From Marinomonas rhizomae (lineage in GTDB: Bacteria; Pseudomonadota; Gammaproteobacteria; Pseudomonadales; Marinomonadaceae): DNA of 64,000 nt. Positions 43,262-51,900 of the stretch are shown piece after piece. Position numbers and translations under genes: made by a program. The DNA is taken from positions 62,001 through 126,000 of the forward strand of contig NZ_QNSE01000011.1 in the NCBI RefSeq assembly GCF_003315485.1. Direction: 5' to 3'. Below the pieces are notes generated by a model, which worked only from the letters and a program-made list of their open reading frames with translations, made no database searches and had not been told where the DNA came from. Within the stretch, counting starts at the first letter, position 1; each line of letters starts with the position of its first letter.

Positions 43262-43547
43262 ATTCATGACGTATCCGCTTCTTATGTCATTGGTGTCGAC
43301 GTAGGAACAGACATAGCTCGTGCAGGCCTGTTTGATTTACAAGGAAATATGCACCATGTTGCGAAACATGAGATGGCGACATTCCAATATATCAACTGCT
43401 CGCTATGAGCAGTTGTCGAAAATCTTTGACAGGCGATATGCCAAGCAGCCGTAAACCCCCTCGACTTTACCTACAGAGGCAATGGTTGATTTATCGTTTG
43501 ACGCAACCTGTACGCTGGTTGTAATGGAGGTAAATAGTCAGTTTCTG
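43262..43547 (+). pseudogene. remnant of an FGGY-family carbohydrate kinase
   Basis: Conceptual translation shows pieces of the N-terminus of an FGGY (ribulokinase-like) sugar kinase in changing frames. SYVIGVDVGTDIARAGLFDL (43280-43339) is the phosphate-1 ATP-binding strand. ENL-stop-QAICQAAV follows around 43405 where ENIWQA is usual, so a Trp codon has become TGA. Then DLSFDATCTLVVMEVNSQFL appears in another frame (43488-43547), corresponding to the family GFDATCSLVV. At least two frameshifts and two stops are present and the remaining 400 or so residues are gone. It sits between the hydrolase and an ABC importer. Confidence 0.8.
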
Positions 43548-43650
43548 CCCTTAGTTAACATAGTCTTGTTACATCTTTCGCCTCATATTTGGTCACCCCC
43601 AGAACTTTGTTATTGGATAAGTATCGGTATTAATGAGATTCGTTCTCAAA

Positions 43651-43681
43651 TGATTGTCATGATCATTTAAAGTGTTATACC
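43651..43681 (+). promoter_or_regulatory. candidate promoter of the SBP5 ABC importer, overlapped by dyads
   Basis: -35 TTGTCA (43654-43659), 16-base spacer, -10 TATACC (43676-43681). The -35 is embedded in a 7-7-7 dyad AAATGAT/ATCATTT (43648-43668), whose core TGATTGTCATGATCA matches the 7-1-7 Fur pattern at 11 of 14 positions. The -10 is covered by the Zur-like dyad annotated separately. Confidence 0.4.
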
Positions 43682-43686
43682 ATAAC
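43674..43686. promoter_or_regulatory. Zur-like operator
   Basis: GTTATACCATAAC is a perfect GTTAT-N3-ATAAC palindrome. It matches 11 of 12 core positions of the gammaproteobacterial Zur consensus as I remember it (GTTATA-N-TATAAC), with partly matching flanks (AAAGT and TTTTT). It overlaps the proposed -10 and lies 17 bases before the first possible start of the binding protein, an ideal repressor position. Confidence 0.45.
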
Positions 43687-43702
43687 TTTTTATTTTTTTG
43701 TT

Positions 43703-45274
43703 ATGGATAATATAGACATGAGTGTAATGCCTCTTTTAAAACGAATACTATTTTGCGTCTCTATATTGGGTGGGCTGCTGGCCGTTACCGCTTGCTCTGG
43801 GCCGACATCATCGAACACTGTGTCGATTAGTGCTGCTTTTGAGTTTACTAGTCTAGACCCCTCAAAAAATGGTTATGTATATAGCCGTATGCAAGTGTTA
43901 GAGACTCTGCTGAATGTGGATGAAAATGGTTTGCTTATTCCTGCGTTAGCAAAGGATTGGCATATTAGTGAAGACGCAAAGGTGTGGACTTTTGATCTGC
44001 GTGATGACGTGTATTTTCACGATGGTTCTTTAATGGACGCTAGAGCGGTTGTGAACAGTCTATTAGTGGCTCAATCTAAGCATGGTGCGTTAGGAAAAGC
44101 GCCTATCGAAAGCATTCGAGCCAAGGACGATCACTCTGTCGTTATCTCGTTGTCACGACCATATACCTTATTGGGTGCGGTGTTAGCGAATTATGCCAAT
44201 GGTATTTTATCGTTAGCAGCTTATGGTGAAGATGGTGAAATATCAGTGTTGTCAGGTACTGGGCCGTATAAGGTTTTTCAATTTGCGCCGCCACACAAGC
44301 TTGTTGTTGAAAAATTTGACGACTATTGGGGCAAGAAAGCCAGCATTCCTTATGCGAGTTATTTAACTGGGCATCGTGCTGAAAGCCGTGTGTTGCAGGC
44401 GAGAAGTGGTCAAGTAGATATTGTGTTTGGCTTAGATCCGGCTAGTTTACCTTAGCTACAAAAAGTAGAGGATTTAAATTTGTTCTCAAGCCCTATTCCT
44501 AGAACCATTGTCTTAAAGTTAAACAGTGGTCATCGCTTCTTAGAAGACGTCCGAGCACGCAAAGCCTTAAGTTTAGCGATTAATCGAAAGGGGATTGCTA
44601 GAGGCGTTTTGCACATTCCCGGTTCAGAAACTGAGCAATTATTACCAGCGTCTATGTCTAACTGGTATTTGCAGAATGTCACTTCTGAAACCGAAGTGGT
44701 AGCTGGTACGCCTAAATCTTTGTTGACATCTTTGGGTTGGAAGAAAAACTCGCAAGGAATGCTAGAGAGAGACGGCGAGCTGTTTGAGTTAACACTGATT
44801 ACTTATGCGGATCGACCAGAATTGACGACCGTTGCGACGGCGATTCAGGCTCAGTGGCAAGCTATTGGTGTGACAACAAAAGTAGAAGTGACGAATTCCA
44901 GCGCTATTCCAATGGGGCATCAAGATGGTTCGCTAGAAGTGGCCTTGATCGCGCGTAACTATGGTTTTATCGCGGACCCGTTAGGCGTCATGCTGTCTGA
45001 TTTTGGTTCCAATGGCGGAGGCGATTGGGGGGCAATGAATTGGAATAATAAAAAGCTAAGTGCTGATTTGATGACCTTAGAAGAAACGTCTGATCCAGTG
45101 AAATACAACAAAATTGCCCAGCGTAGTGCGCAGATTCTTTATGACGAACGCCCGATGATCCCTGTTTCCGCTTATGTTCAGCAAACGTCGGTGAATAAGC
45201 GTATTAAAGGTTTTCGGTTTGACCCCTTTGAACGCAGCTTTTATTTGAATGAAATGGAGTTCGTAAAACCATGA
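43703..45274 (+). pseudogene. SBP family 5 (Opp/Dpp/Nik-type) substrate-binding lipoprotein, interrupted by one TAG
   Basis: Would encode a periplasmic receptor for peptides, nickel or metal chelates (523 residues, normal family length). The N-terminus has a lipobox (LLAVTAC). Then come TSLDPSKNGYVYSRMQVLETLL and the family stretch WTFDLRDDVYFHDGSLMDARAVVNSL. The only defect is a TAG at 44453-44455 after DPASLP. The same frame resumes with LQKVEDLNLFSSPIPRTIVLKLNSG, ALSLAINRKGIARGVL and the C-terminal RIKGFRFDPFERSFYLNEM. A chance ribosome site AGAGGA and TTG (44480) follow the stop. Possible starts are 43703, 43718 and 43727; the last gives the most typical signal peptide. The two permeases and the ATPase downstream are intact and overlap by four bases each. 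Confidence 0.85.
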
Positions 45275-46206
45275 AGGCAATGTTTTTAAAAAGAGCGCTT
45301 CAATTGATTACTGTGGTTTGGGGGGTGGGTACCTTGACCTTTATTTTGATGCGTTCTTTGCCTGGTGATATGGCCTATCGAATTGCGGCAAGTCGTTATG
45401 GGCAAGACAATGTTGATTCTAACGCGGCGGCTTTGGTGCGCGCAGAGTTGAATTTGGATCAAGGTGCGTTGACGGCTTATTGGCATTGGCTGACGGATCT
45501 TCTGCAATTTAAGTTAGGTGATTCGTTAGTAAGCGGTTTGCCAGTGATGGATACCGTTCAACATATGCTTGGGCATTCTCTGTTGTTGGCTTTCGCAGGG
45601 CTAGTGTTGTCTGTTTTGATTGCTGTGCCGTTGGGGTTGCTGAGTGCATGGCGCGGTAATCCACTGGATTCTGTTTTGATGGGCTTTTCCAGTGTGATTC
45701 GGGCGATGCCAGTGTTTGTTTTAGGTGTGTTGTTTATTCTGCTTTTCGCATTGCATTGGAATTGGTTTCCCGTTGCTGGTTTTGGCTCGCCTGCTTATTT
45801 GGTGTTGCCTGCTATGACGTTGGCATTAAGTTTGGCTGCGGTGTCTAACCGAGTAGTAAGGGACTCAGCTAAGCAAACGTTTCAGTCGGCTTTTTATCAG
45901 TTTTCGCGCGTGAAAGGTTTATCGGCGTGGCAGACATTTCGTCAGCACGGTGTGCGTAATATTGCGGTGCCTGTGGTGGCGTTTTTCGGTATTCAGCTGG
46001 TTAGTATGATTGAAGGGATTGTGATGATTGAGTCATTATTTTCGTGGCCAGGAATTGGTCATGGCTTGGCTCATGCGATTTTTGCTCGTGATATTCCGGT
46101 GATTCAAGGGGCTGCTTTGGTGATGGGGATATTGTTTGTTTTGCTCAATACTTTAGTGGACTTGATCTGCTTATGGATTGATCCAAGAGGAGCAAAAAAA
46201 CTATGA
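45271..46206 (+). CDS. ABC permease, DppB/OppB/NikB type
   Basis: First inner-membrane permease of the SBP5 importer (311 residues, six helices). It starts FLKRALQLITVVWGVGTLTFILMRSLPGD, the usual DppB N-terminus with the PGD motif. The coupling region is VVRDSAKQTFQSAFYQFSRVKGLSAWQTFRQHGVRNIAVPVV and the family end FSWPGIGHGLAHAIFARDIPVIQG is present. Its ATG overlaps the receptor stop by four bases. Confidence 0.9.
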   Translation: MKAMFLKRALQLITVVWGVGTLTFILMRSLPGDMAYRIAASRYGQDNVDSNAAALVRAELNLDQGALTAYWHWLTDLLQFKLGDSLVSGLPVMDTVQHMLGHSLLLAFAGLVLSVLIAVPLGLLSAWRGNPLDSVLMGFSSVIRAMPVFVLGVLFILLFALHWNWFPVAGFGSPAYLVLPAMTLALSLAAVSNRVVRDSAKQTFQSAFYQFSRVKGLSAWQTFRQHGVRNIAVPVVAFFGIQLVSMIEGIVMIESLFSWPGIGHGLAHAIFARDIPVIQGAALVMGILFVLLNTLVDLICLWIDPRGAKKL

Positions 46207-46985
46207 AAATGACACTTTCTCAATGGCTAGGGTTGTCTATCTTACTGGCTTTATTGGCGTTCTCGTTACTAGGTGTTTCATTGTCTCCTTACAGCTTATC
46301 AGAGCAGAATCTGGATGCCATTATGAATGCGCCTTCTATGGAGCATTGGCTTGGAACGGATCATTTAGGGCGTAGTATGTTAACCCGCTTATCATACGCT
46401 GTTGGCTTATCATTTGTATTGAGCCTTTTGTGTATGTTGACATCATCTCTGGTCGGAACCGCATTTGGTGTGTGGGCTGTTTGGGGTGGTAAGAAGGTCG
46501 ATACCATCTTGGGTGTTGTGGTAAATATCTTGCTCGCCTTGCCTGGCTTAGTGGTTGTGTTGTTGTTTGCCGCTATTGCACCTGGCTCTTTTTTGGTTTT
46601 GTATTTGGCGATTTCCTTGGTGCAATGGGTGGAATACTTCCGTGTTGTAAGAGCAATAACACAAGGTGTGATTCAAAGCCCTGCAAGACAGTCATCTCAG
46701 ATGATGGGCTTTGGTCGCTGGTATCAATTTAAACGTCATATTTGGCCTGCTATTTCGCCTTCTGTTTTCACGCTGGCTGCCTTCGGCGGTGCGAATGCAA
46801 TTTTAACCATGGCATCATTGGGTTTTGTTTATGTGGGAATTCAGCCTCCTCTGGCGGAGCTAGGTTTGATGACGGTTGAGTTGTTTCCATATTATAGTGA
46901 TGCGCCTTGGTTATTGGCTCAGCCTTTGGTGGTGATTGCTTTGATGGTGTTTGCATTTCATTTATTGGCGGGGAAACGAGCATGA
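46203..46985 (+). CDS. ABC permease, DppC/OppC/NikC type
   Basis: Second permease (260 residues). It has the DppC-type N-terminal HWLGTDHLGRSMLTRLSYAVGLSF and coupling region VQWVEYFRVVRAITQGVIQSPARQSSQMMGFGRWYQFKRHIWP, with TMASLGFVYVGIQPPLAELG near the end. It is shorter than the usual 280-300 because the N-terminal tail is short. Overlaps of four bases on both sides show tight coupling. Confidence 0.9.
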   Translation: MKMTLSQWLGLSILLALLAFSLLGVSLSPYSLSEQNLDAIMNAPSMEHWLGTDHLGRSMLTRLSYAVGLSFVLSLLCMLTSSLVGTAFGVWAVWGGKKVDTILGVVVNILLALPGLVVVLLFAAIAPGSFLVLYLAISLVQWVEYFRVVRAITQGVIQSPARQSSQMMGFGRWYQFKRHIWPAISPSVFTLAAFGGANAILTMASLGFVYVGIQPPLAELGLMTVELFPYYSDAPWLLAQPLVVIALMVFAFHLLAGKRA

Positions 46986-48370
46986 ATGTGTTGCTGAAAT
47001 TAACCAATGTGGCGGTTTATGTGGGCGACACTTGTTTGTTAGAGCCTATTTCCTTGTCTCTAAATCAAGGTCAGCCGTTGACCATACTGGGCCAGACTGG
47101 TTCGGGTAAAAGCTTATTAGCACAAGCTATTATGGGGTTGTTGCCAGCGGACTTGAGGGTGTCAGGAGAAATAGAGGTGTTTGGAGAGGTGATGGCGTTA
47201 GAAGAGCGTCAGGCTCTTTGGGGGCGAGAGATGGTAATGCTGCCACAAGAACCTTGGCATTCTCTAGACCCTTTAATGAAGGGGGTTGATCAAGTCAAAG
47301 AGGTCTATCAATTCGTGCGCGAGAAAGATGTACAAGAAGCGCTTGCTCTCGCTAATGATGATTTACGATACGTCGGCTTGGAGGGGAATGGGCATAAGCG
47401 CCCCGATGAGTTGTCAGGTGGTATGGCGCAACGTCTTGCCATTACTGCGGCTACAGCGGGTGGTGCGCATGTGATTTTGGCCGATGAACCAACGAAAGGG
47501 CTGGATGTATCTCGTCGCGATGGCATTGTGCAATTATTGCAAGCGCGTTCGAATTTGGGCAGTCTACTGACAATTACTCACGATGTGACGGTGGCTCGTC
47601 AGTTAGGTGGTGTGTTATTGGTAATAAAGAAGGGTCGTTTAGTTGAGCAAGGAGAAGCGACGCAAATACTGGATTTTCCTCAAGACAACTACACTCGTGA
47701 ATTGATTGCTGCCGAACCCTGTGCCTGGTCTGATATGGCGCCAACGATTCGAAATAATAGCGCTGAGGATATTTTGACAGCTGATAATTTGCGGTTAGAG
47801 CGAGGCGGTAGAACTTTGTTCGACGGTTTGTCTTTTTCTATCAAGCGAGGTGAAGTGGTGGGCATTGTTGGAGACAGTGGTTGTGGCAAATCATCACTTG
47901 GAGATGCATTGTTGGATCTACTGCCGATTTCGGCGGGTAAGCTTACTCGAATTAATAAAGCAGCTAAGCCACATCAATGGTTGAAATTGTATCAAGATCC
48001 GCCGTCTGCATTTTCAGCCAGCGTGTCCCTTGGTCAGTTATTGGATGATTTGGTGACTTTGCATGGTATCGATAAAGCTCGTATTGCGCCTTTGATGTCT
48101 CGGTTGAGTTTGCCGCAAGGGATCCTTACACGTAATTGCTTAGCGGTTTCTGGTGGTGAATTACAACGTTTTGCTATATTGCGTGCCTTGTTGTTGGATC
48201 CTGTGTTTTTATTTGCCGATGAACCAACATCGCGCCTTGACCCTATTACTGCCAAAGAAGTGACGACTTTATTGGTGGAGTTAGCGAGTGACGCAGGTTG
48301 TGCTGTATTGCTGGTTAGTCATGACGCTGCTTTGCTGCAAAAGACCTGTCATCAGGTCATCGCTATATAG
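46982..48370 (+). CDS. fused double ABC ATPase of the SBP5 importer (DppDF/NikDE-like)
   Basis: One 462-residue protein supplies both nucleotide-binding domains that are usually separate DppD and DppF. Domain 1 has Walker A GQTGSGKSL, signature LSGGMAQRLAITAA and Walker B HVILADEPTKGLD. Domain 2 (from about residue 265) has GDSGCGKSS, SGGELQRFAILRALLL and VFLFADEPTSRLDP. Both sites look intact. The domains are shorter than usual and lack the C-terminal Opp extension with its Cys motif. ATG at 46982 overlaps the permease stop (ATGA). Confidence 0.9.
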   Translation: MNVLLKLTNVAVYVGDTCLLEPISLSLNQGQPLTILGQTGSGKSLLAQAIMGLLPADLRVSGEIEVFGEVMALEERQALWGREMVMLPQEPWHSLDPLMKGVDQVKEVYQFVREKDVQEALALANDDLRYVGLEGNGHKRPDELSGGMAQRLAITAATAGGAHVILADEPTKGLDVSRRDGIVQLLQARSNLGSLLTITHDVTVARQLGGVLLVIKKGRLVEQGEATQILDFPQDNYTRELIAAEPCAWSDMAPTIRNNSAEDILTADNLRLERGGRTLFDGLSFSIKRGEVVGIVGDSGCGKSSLGDALLDLLPISAGKLTRINKAAKPHQWLKLYQDPPSAFSASVSLGQLLDDLVTLHGIDKARIAPLMSRLSLPQGILTRNCLAVSGGELQRFAILRALLLDPVFLFADEPTSRLDPITAKEVTTLLVELASDAGCAVLLVSHDAALLQKTCHQVIAI

Positions 48371-48389
48371 GGGCGGTATTTTATTGCTG

Positions 48390-48425
48390 TACCGAGATAA
48401 GTGCCGCTAAGTGCTTTTCTCGGTA
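48390..48425 (+). terminator. weak hairpin after the ABC operon
   Basis: 8-bp stem TACCGAGA (48390-48397) with its complement (48418-48425). The 20-base loop contains two direct copies of TAAGTGC. There is no T-tail, so termination is doubtful. Confidence 0.3.
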
Positions 48426-48562
48426 TCCGCGGTAAGTTGTTGTCGTATCAACTTGATGAGGTAAGCATGTAAATGACTAGATAGAGTGCAGCTTAAGGTT
48501 TCACTTTGCCTTCGTCTATGGTCTAATTTTTCCTAATTAAATAGCCTATTTAGGAAACTGTT

Positions 48563-48814
48563 ATGTTGCTCAGAGTCTCACTTTCTACCGCCTTGGTTAG
48601 TATTTCTTTATCCCTTGCTTCAACTAGTGTCTTGGCATTTGACGACTATTGCACGCCAAAGTTAGAGGCTTATCTAGATAATGTTCAAAAAACAGTTGAT
48701 TCCAAATACGTTTCATCGCGTCAGAAAGAAGTGGCACAAAAAATATTAGACAAAGTCAAAGCAAGCCGTAATGACACCAAAGATTGTGTTCTGATTGATA
48801 AATTACTGCCATAA
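48563..48814 (+). CDS. small secreted protein, unknown function
   Basis: 83 residues with a clear signal peptide (MLLRVSLSTALVSISLSLASTSVLA, then FDDYC). The mature part is about 58 residues, helical and Lys-rich (VQKTVDSKYVSSRQKEVAQKILDKVK is split here), with two cysteines (YCTP and DCVL) that could form one periplasmic disulfide. AGGAAACTGTT before the ATG is a usable ribosome site. I do not recognise the family. It lies alone between the ABC operon and the hybrid kinase. Confidence 0.65.
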   Translation: MLLRVSLSTALVSISLSLASTSVLAFDDYCTPKLEAYLDNVQKTVDSKYVSSRQKEVAQKILDKVKASRNDTKDCVLIDKLLP

Positions 48815-48941
48815 TATTTCTATCAATTACCTAGCAGACGGCTTATTTTCTGATATTTTTTATAAATAGAAGGGTGCCTTATAGGTGTTGATAATTATTT
48901 TCTTGATTGCGTTTGATATGCAATAAGCCAAGGGGAAGTGA

Positions 48942-51900
48942 ATGGGTCAGTTCGAAGCTGCTTTAAAAGTAGCTAGATCTCTTTTGAGTATGCCTTGTGC
49001 TGCATTGCTTTTTAAAGATGGAAGGATGCTGTATTCAGGTGAGATTGAGCAATTTAACTGGAAGACTTTTTCCGATCAATGTCTTGATCCTCAATTGTTA
49101 ACGCCTCATCGCCATTTTGATATTCAAAATACCTCCTCGGCTCCCCAGTTTTTTTCAAAATTTGATTGCCTATCTTGCGCGTTCGTTGAGCCTATCGCTA
49201 ATTGTGGCGCGAGTTTATTTTTTCTCAGTAATGAACCTTGTTCATTGGATGCAGCTAGTCTGGAAGAACACATCGCAACATTGGTTGAGTTGTTTTCTAC
49301 TTTGTTTGTCCCTAAGCCTGAACAACGACCACTGGAAAAGCAACAAGCATTTATTACTTACAAAGACCTTCTCAATTTAAATAATAATGTGCCTGTTTTA
49401 ATTGCTCTGGTGAATAAAGATCTTTGTTATGAGTTTATTAATGATACTTATGAGCAGCGTTTTTCAATTTTGAAAGATGATGTTGTTGGTATGCATATTA
49501 GAGAGCATATTCCGCTTGCAACCCACCCTATTATTAAAAGTAGGATAGAAGAAGCCTTGAAGGGAAAGTCTGCTCGCTTTTATTATGATGTTCGACAAGG
49601 CATTGATGGAGAGCAGCGCTTCATTGGGGCTTATTGCATGCCTCGAATTGTTGATGATGAAGTCACGGGCTTGTATTTATGTATGCAAGACGTTACCGCC
49701 CAAAGAAAAACGTTAAGCACTTTGCAGCGTTTGCATGAAGTGACTGCGAATTCACGCTTATCTTTAGCGGAAAAACTGCAGCGCATTTTACAAGTTGGAG
49801 CAGAACAATTTGCTTTACCAATTGGGTTGATAAGCTCCATTAATGGTGACTCGTATCGAGTGGAATACAGCCACACACCTAATGGGGAAGTGGTACCTGG
49901 CACTATATTCGATTTAGGTAATACTTATTGTGTACATACATTAAAAAGTGATAAACCAACATCTTATTTTCATACGGCTATTAGCGATATAAAAGAGCAT
50001 CCTTGTTATCAAAATTTCGGCCTTGAGGCTTATATAGGTATTGTTCTTTATGTTGGCGGTAAGCGTTGGGGGACTCTAAATTTTTCTAGTCCGAACCCTA
50101 AAAAGAAAGCTTTTGGTGATGATGATTATGAAGTAATGAAATTGCTTGCTCAGTGGGTTGGTAATGAGATGACCCATGCTTATGATAGATCTGTACAGGC
50201 TCAATATGAGAATGAGCTGCGTGAGCAAAAAGTAATCTTTGAGTCGCTTTTTGAGCACGCCCCAGAAGCCATTGTTTTAGTTGGGCGAGACCGTGAAATA
50301 AAAATGCTTAACCCCGCATTTACAGAGCTTTTTGGATATAGCCTTGCAGACCTAAAGGGTAAAACGACTCAGGTTTTGTATGCCGAAGAAAGTGATTTTA
50401 TTTTACAGGGCAAAGCATACGGTGACGATGTCGAAGACGTCTTAAATCGCTATCGCGTTCGCTATAAAAGCAAACAAGGAAAGATTTTTCATACCGAAAC
50501 GATTGGTAGCATGATTCGAAACCCTGACGGTAGTCTGGGCGGATATATCGCTCATATTCGTGATGTGACAGAGCGTTTAGAAGTTGAGCAAAAAATGATA
50601 GATACTAACTTGCGTTTGTCTATCGCAGCAGATGCCGCCGGGATTGGTGTGTGGGAGTTCGATTTACAAGAGGGCGCGTTACATTGGGATGACTGGATGT
50701 ACCGGCTTTATGGGTTTGTTGCAGACGAACGAACAAAGCCGCAACAGGTTTGGGATGATTGCGTTTACTCAGAAGACCAAGTTAGATTAAAAAAAGTGTT
50801 TACTGGATTAGCAGAAAGCGGAGCGTATTTCACCAGTAAAGAAGATGCTTCGCATATTTCTAAAGATTTGGATTTTGATTTCAGGGTTATACGAAAAGAT
50901 GGTCAGGTTCGTTACTTGAAATCCAATGCTGCCATAGTATTTGATAAAAAAGGCCATGCATCTCACCTTATTGGCGTGAACATGGATATTACTTCTAGGA
51001 AAGAAACAGAAGTGCTTCTTCGGGAAGCGAGCGATCAAGCCGTAGCAGCGAGTAGAGCAAAAAGTGATTTCCTTGCGACAATGAGCCATGAGATTAGAAC
51101 GCCATTAAATGGCGTGTTAGGTATGGCCGAATTACTTTCTGGTAGTAAGTTAAATGCGGAGCAGAAGGGGCAATTACGGATACTGAAAGAGTCCGGAGAA
51201 GGGCTTTTGGGGCTAATTAATGATTTGTTGGATTTTTCTAAAATAGAGGCCGGTCATCTTTCTATTGAGCGAGTTGATTTTAATTTAGAACAAGCTATTT
51301 ATGATGTTGTACGCTTGTTAATGATAAAAGCGGAAGAAAAAAGCATCGACCTGCTAGTGGAGTGCGATGAATCTTGCCCTCGTTTTTTAGTGGGAGATGC
51401 TTTCCGTATTAAGCAAGTTTTAACCAATCTTATTAGCAACGCGATTAAGTTTACTAGTTCTGGCCATGTTTTGGTCTTTGCAAAAGGTGAGGTTGATCGG
51501 AAAGGCATGGTTAACCTCACTATAAGTATTACCGATACAGGGGTGGGGATTGCTGAACATGTGCAACCGCAATTGTTTAATGCTTTCGTGCAAGCGGATA
51601 GTTCAACGACACGTAAATTTGGTGGAACTGGCTTGGGTCTTGCTATTACGAAGCAATTGGTTGATTTAATGGGTGGCCATATTGATTTGTCTAGTAAGTT
51701 GGATGTTGGGTCTGTTTTTACGGTGACATTTACACTTCCTGAAAGTCATGCCATGTCTCACGCTGAAAATGCAGTTGATGAGAGTTTATTGCTTGGTAAG
51801 AAGACGTTAGTTGTTGATGATAATGAAGTTAATTTAGCCATACTTAAAAATCAGCTGAAGTCGTGTGAAATTGATGCAGATACAGAGTTAAGTCCTGTGC

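Noticed and set aside
43482..43670. 62-residue plus frame taken as an independent gene
   Set aside because: Its first third is the FATC-type segment of the decayed FGGY kinase; the rest is intergenic.
44453..44455. TAG read as pyrrolysine or a programmed recoding site
   Set aside because: No pyl genes or recoding structure in view, and nearby kinase decay makes simple mutation or error more likely.
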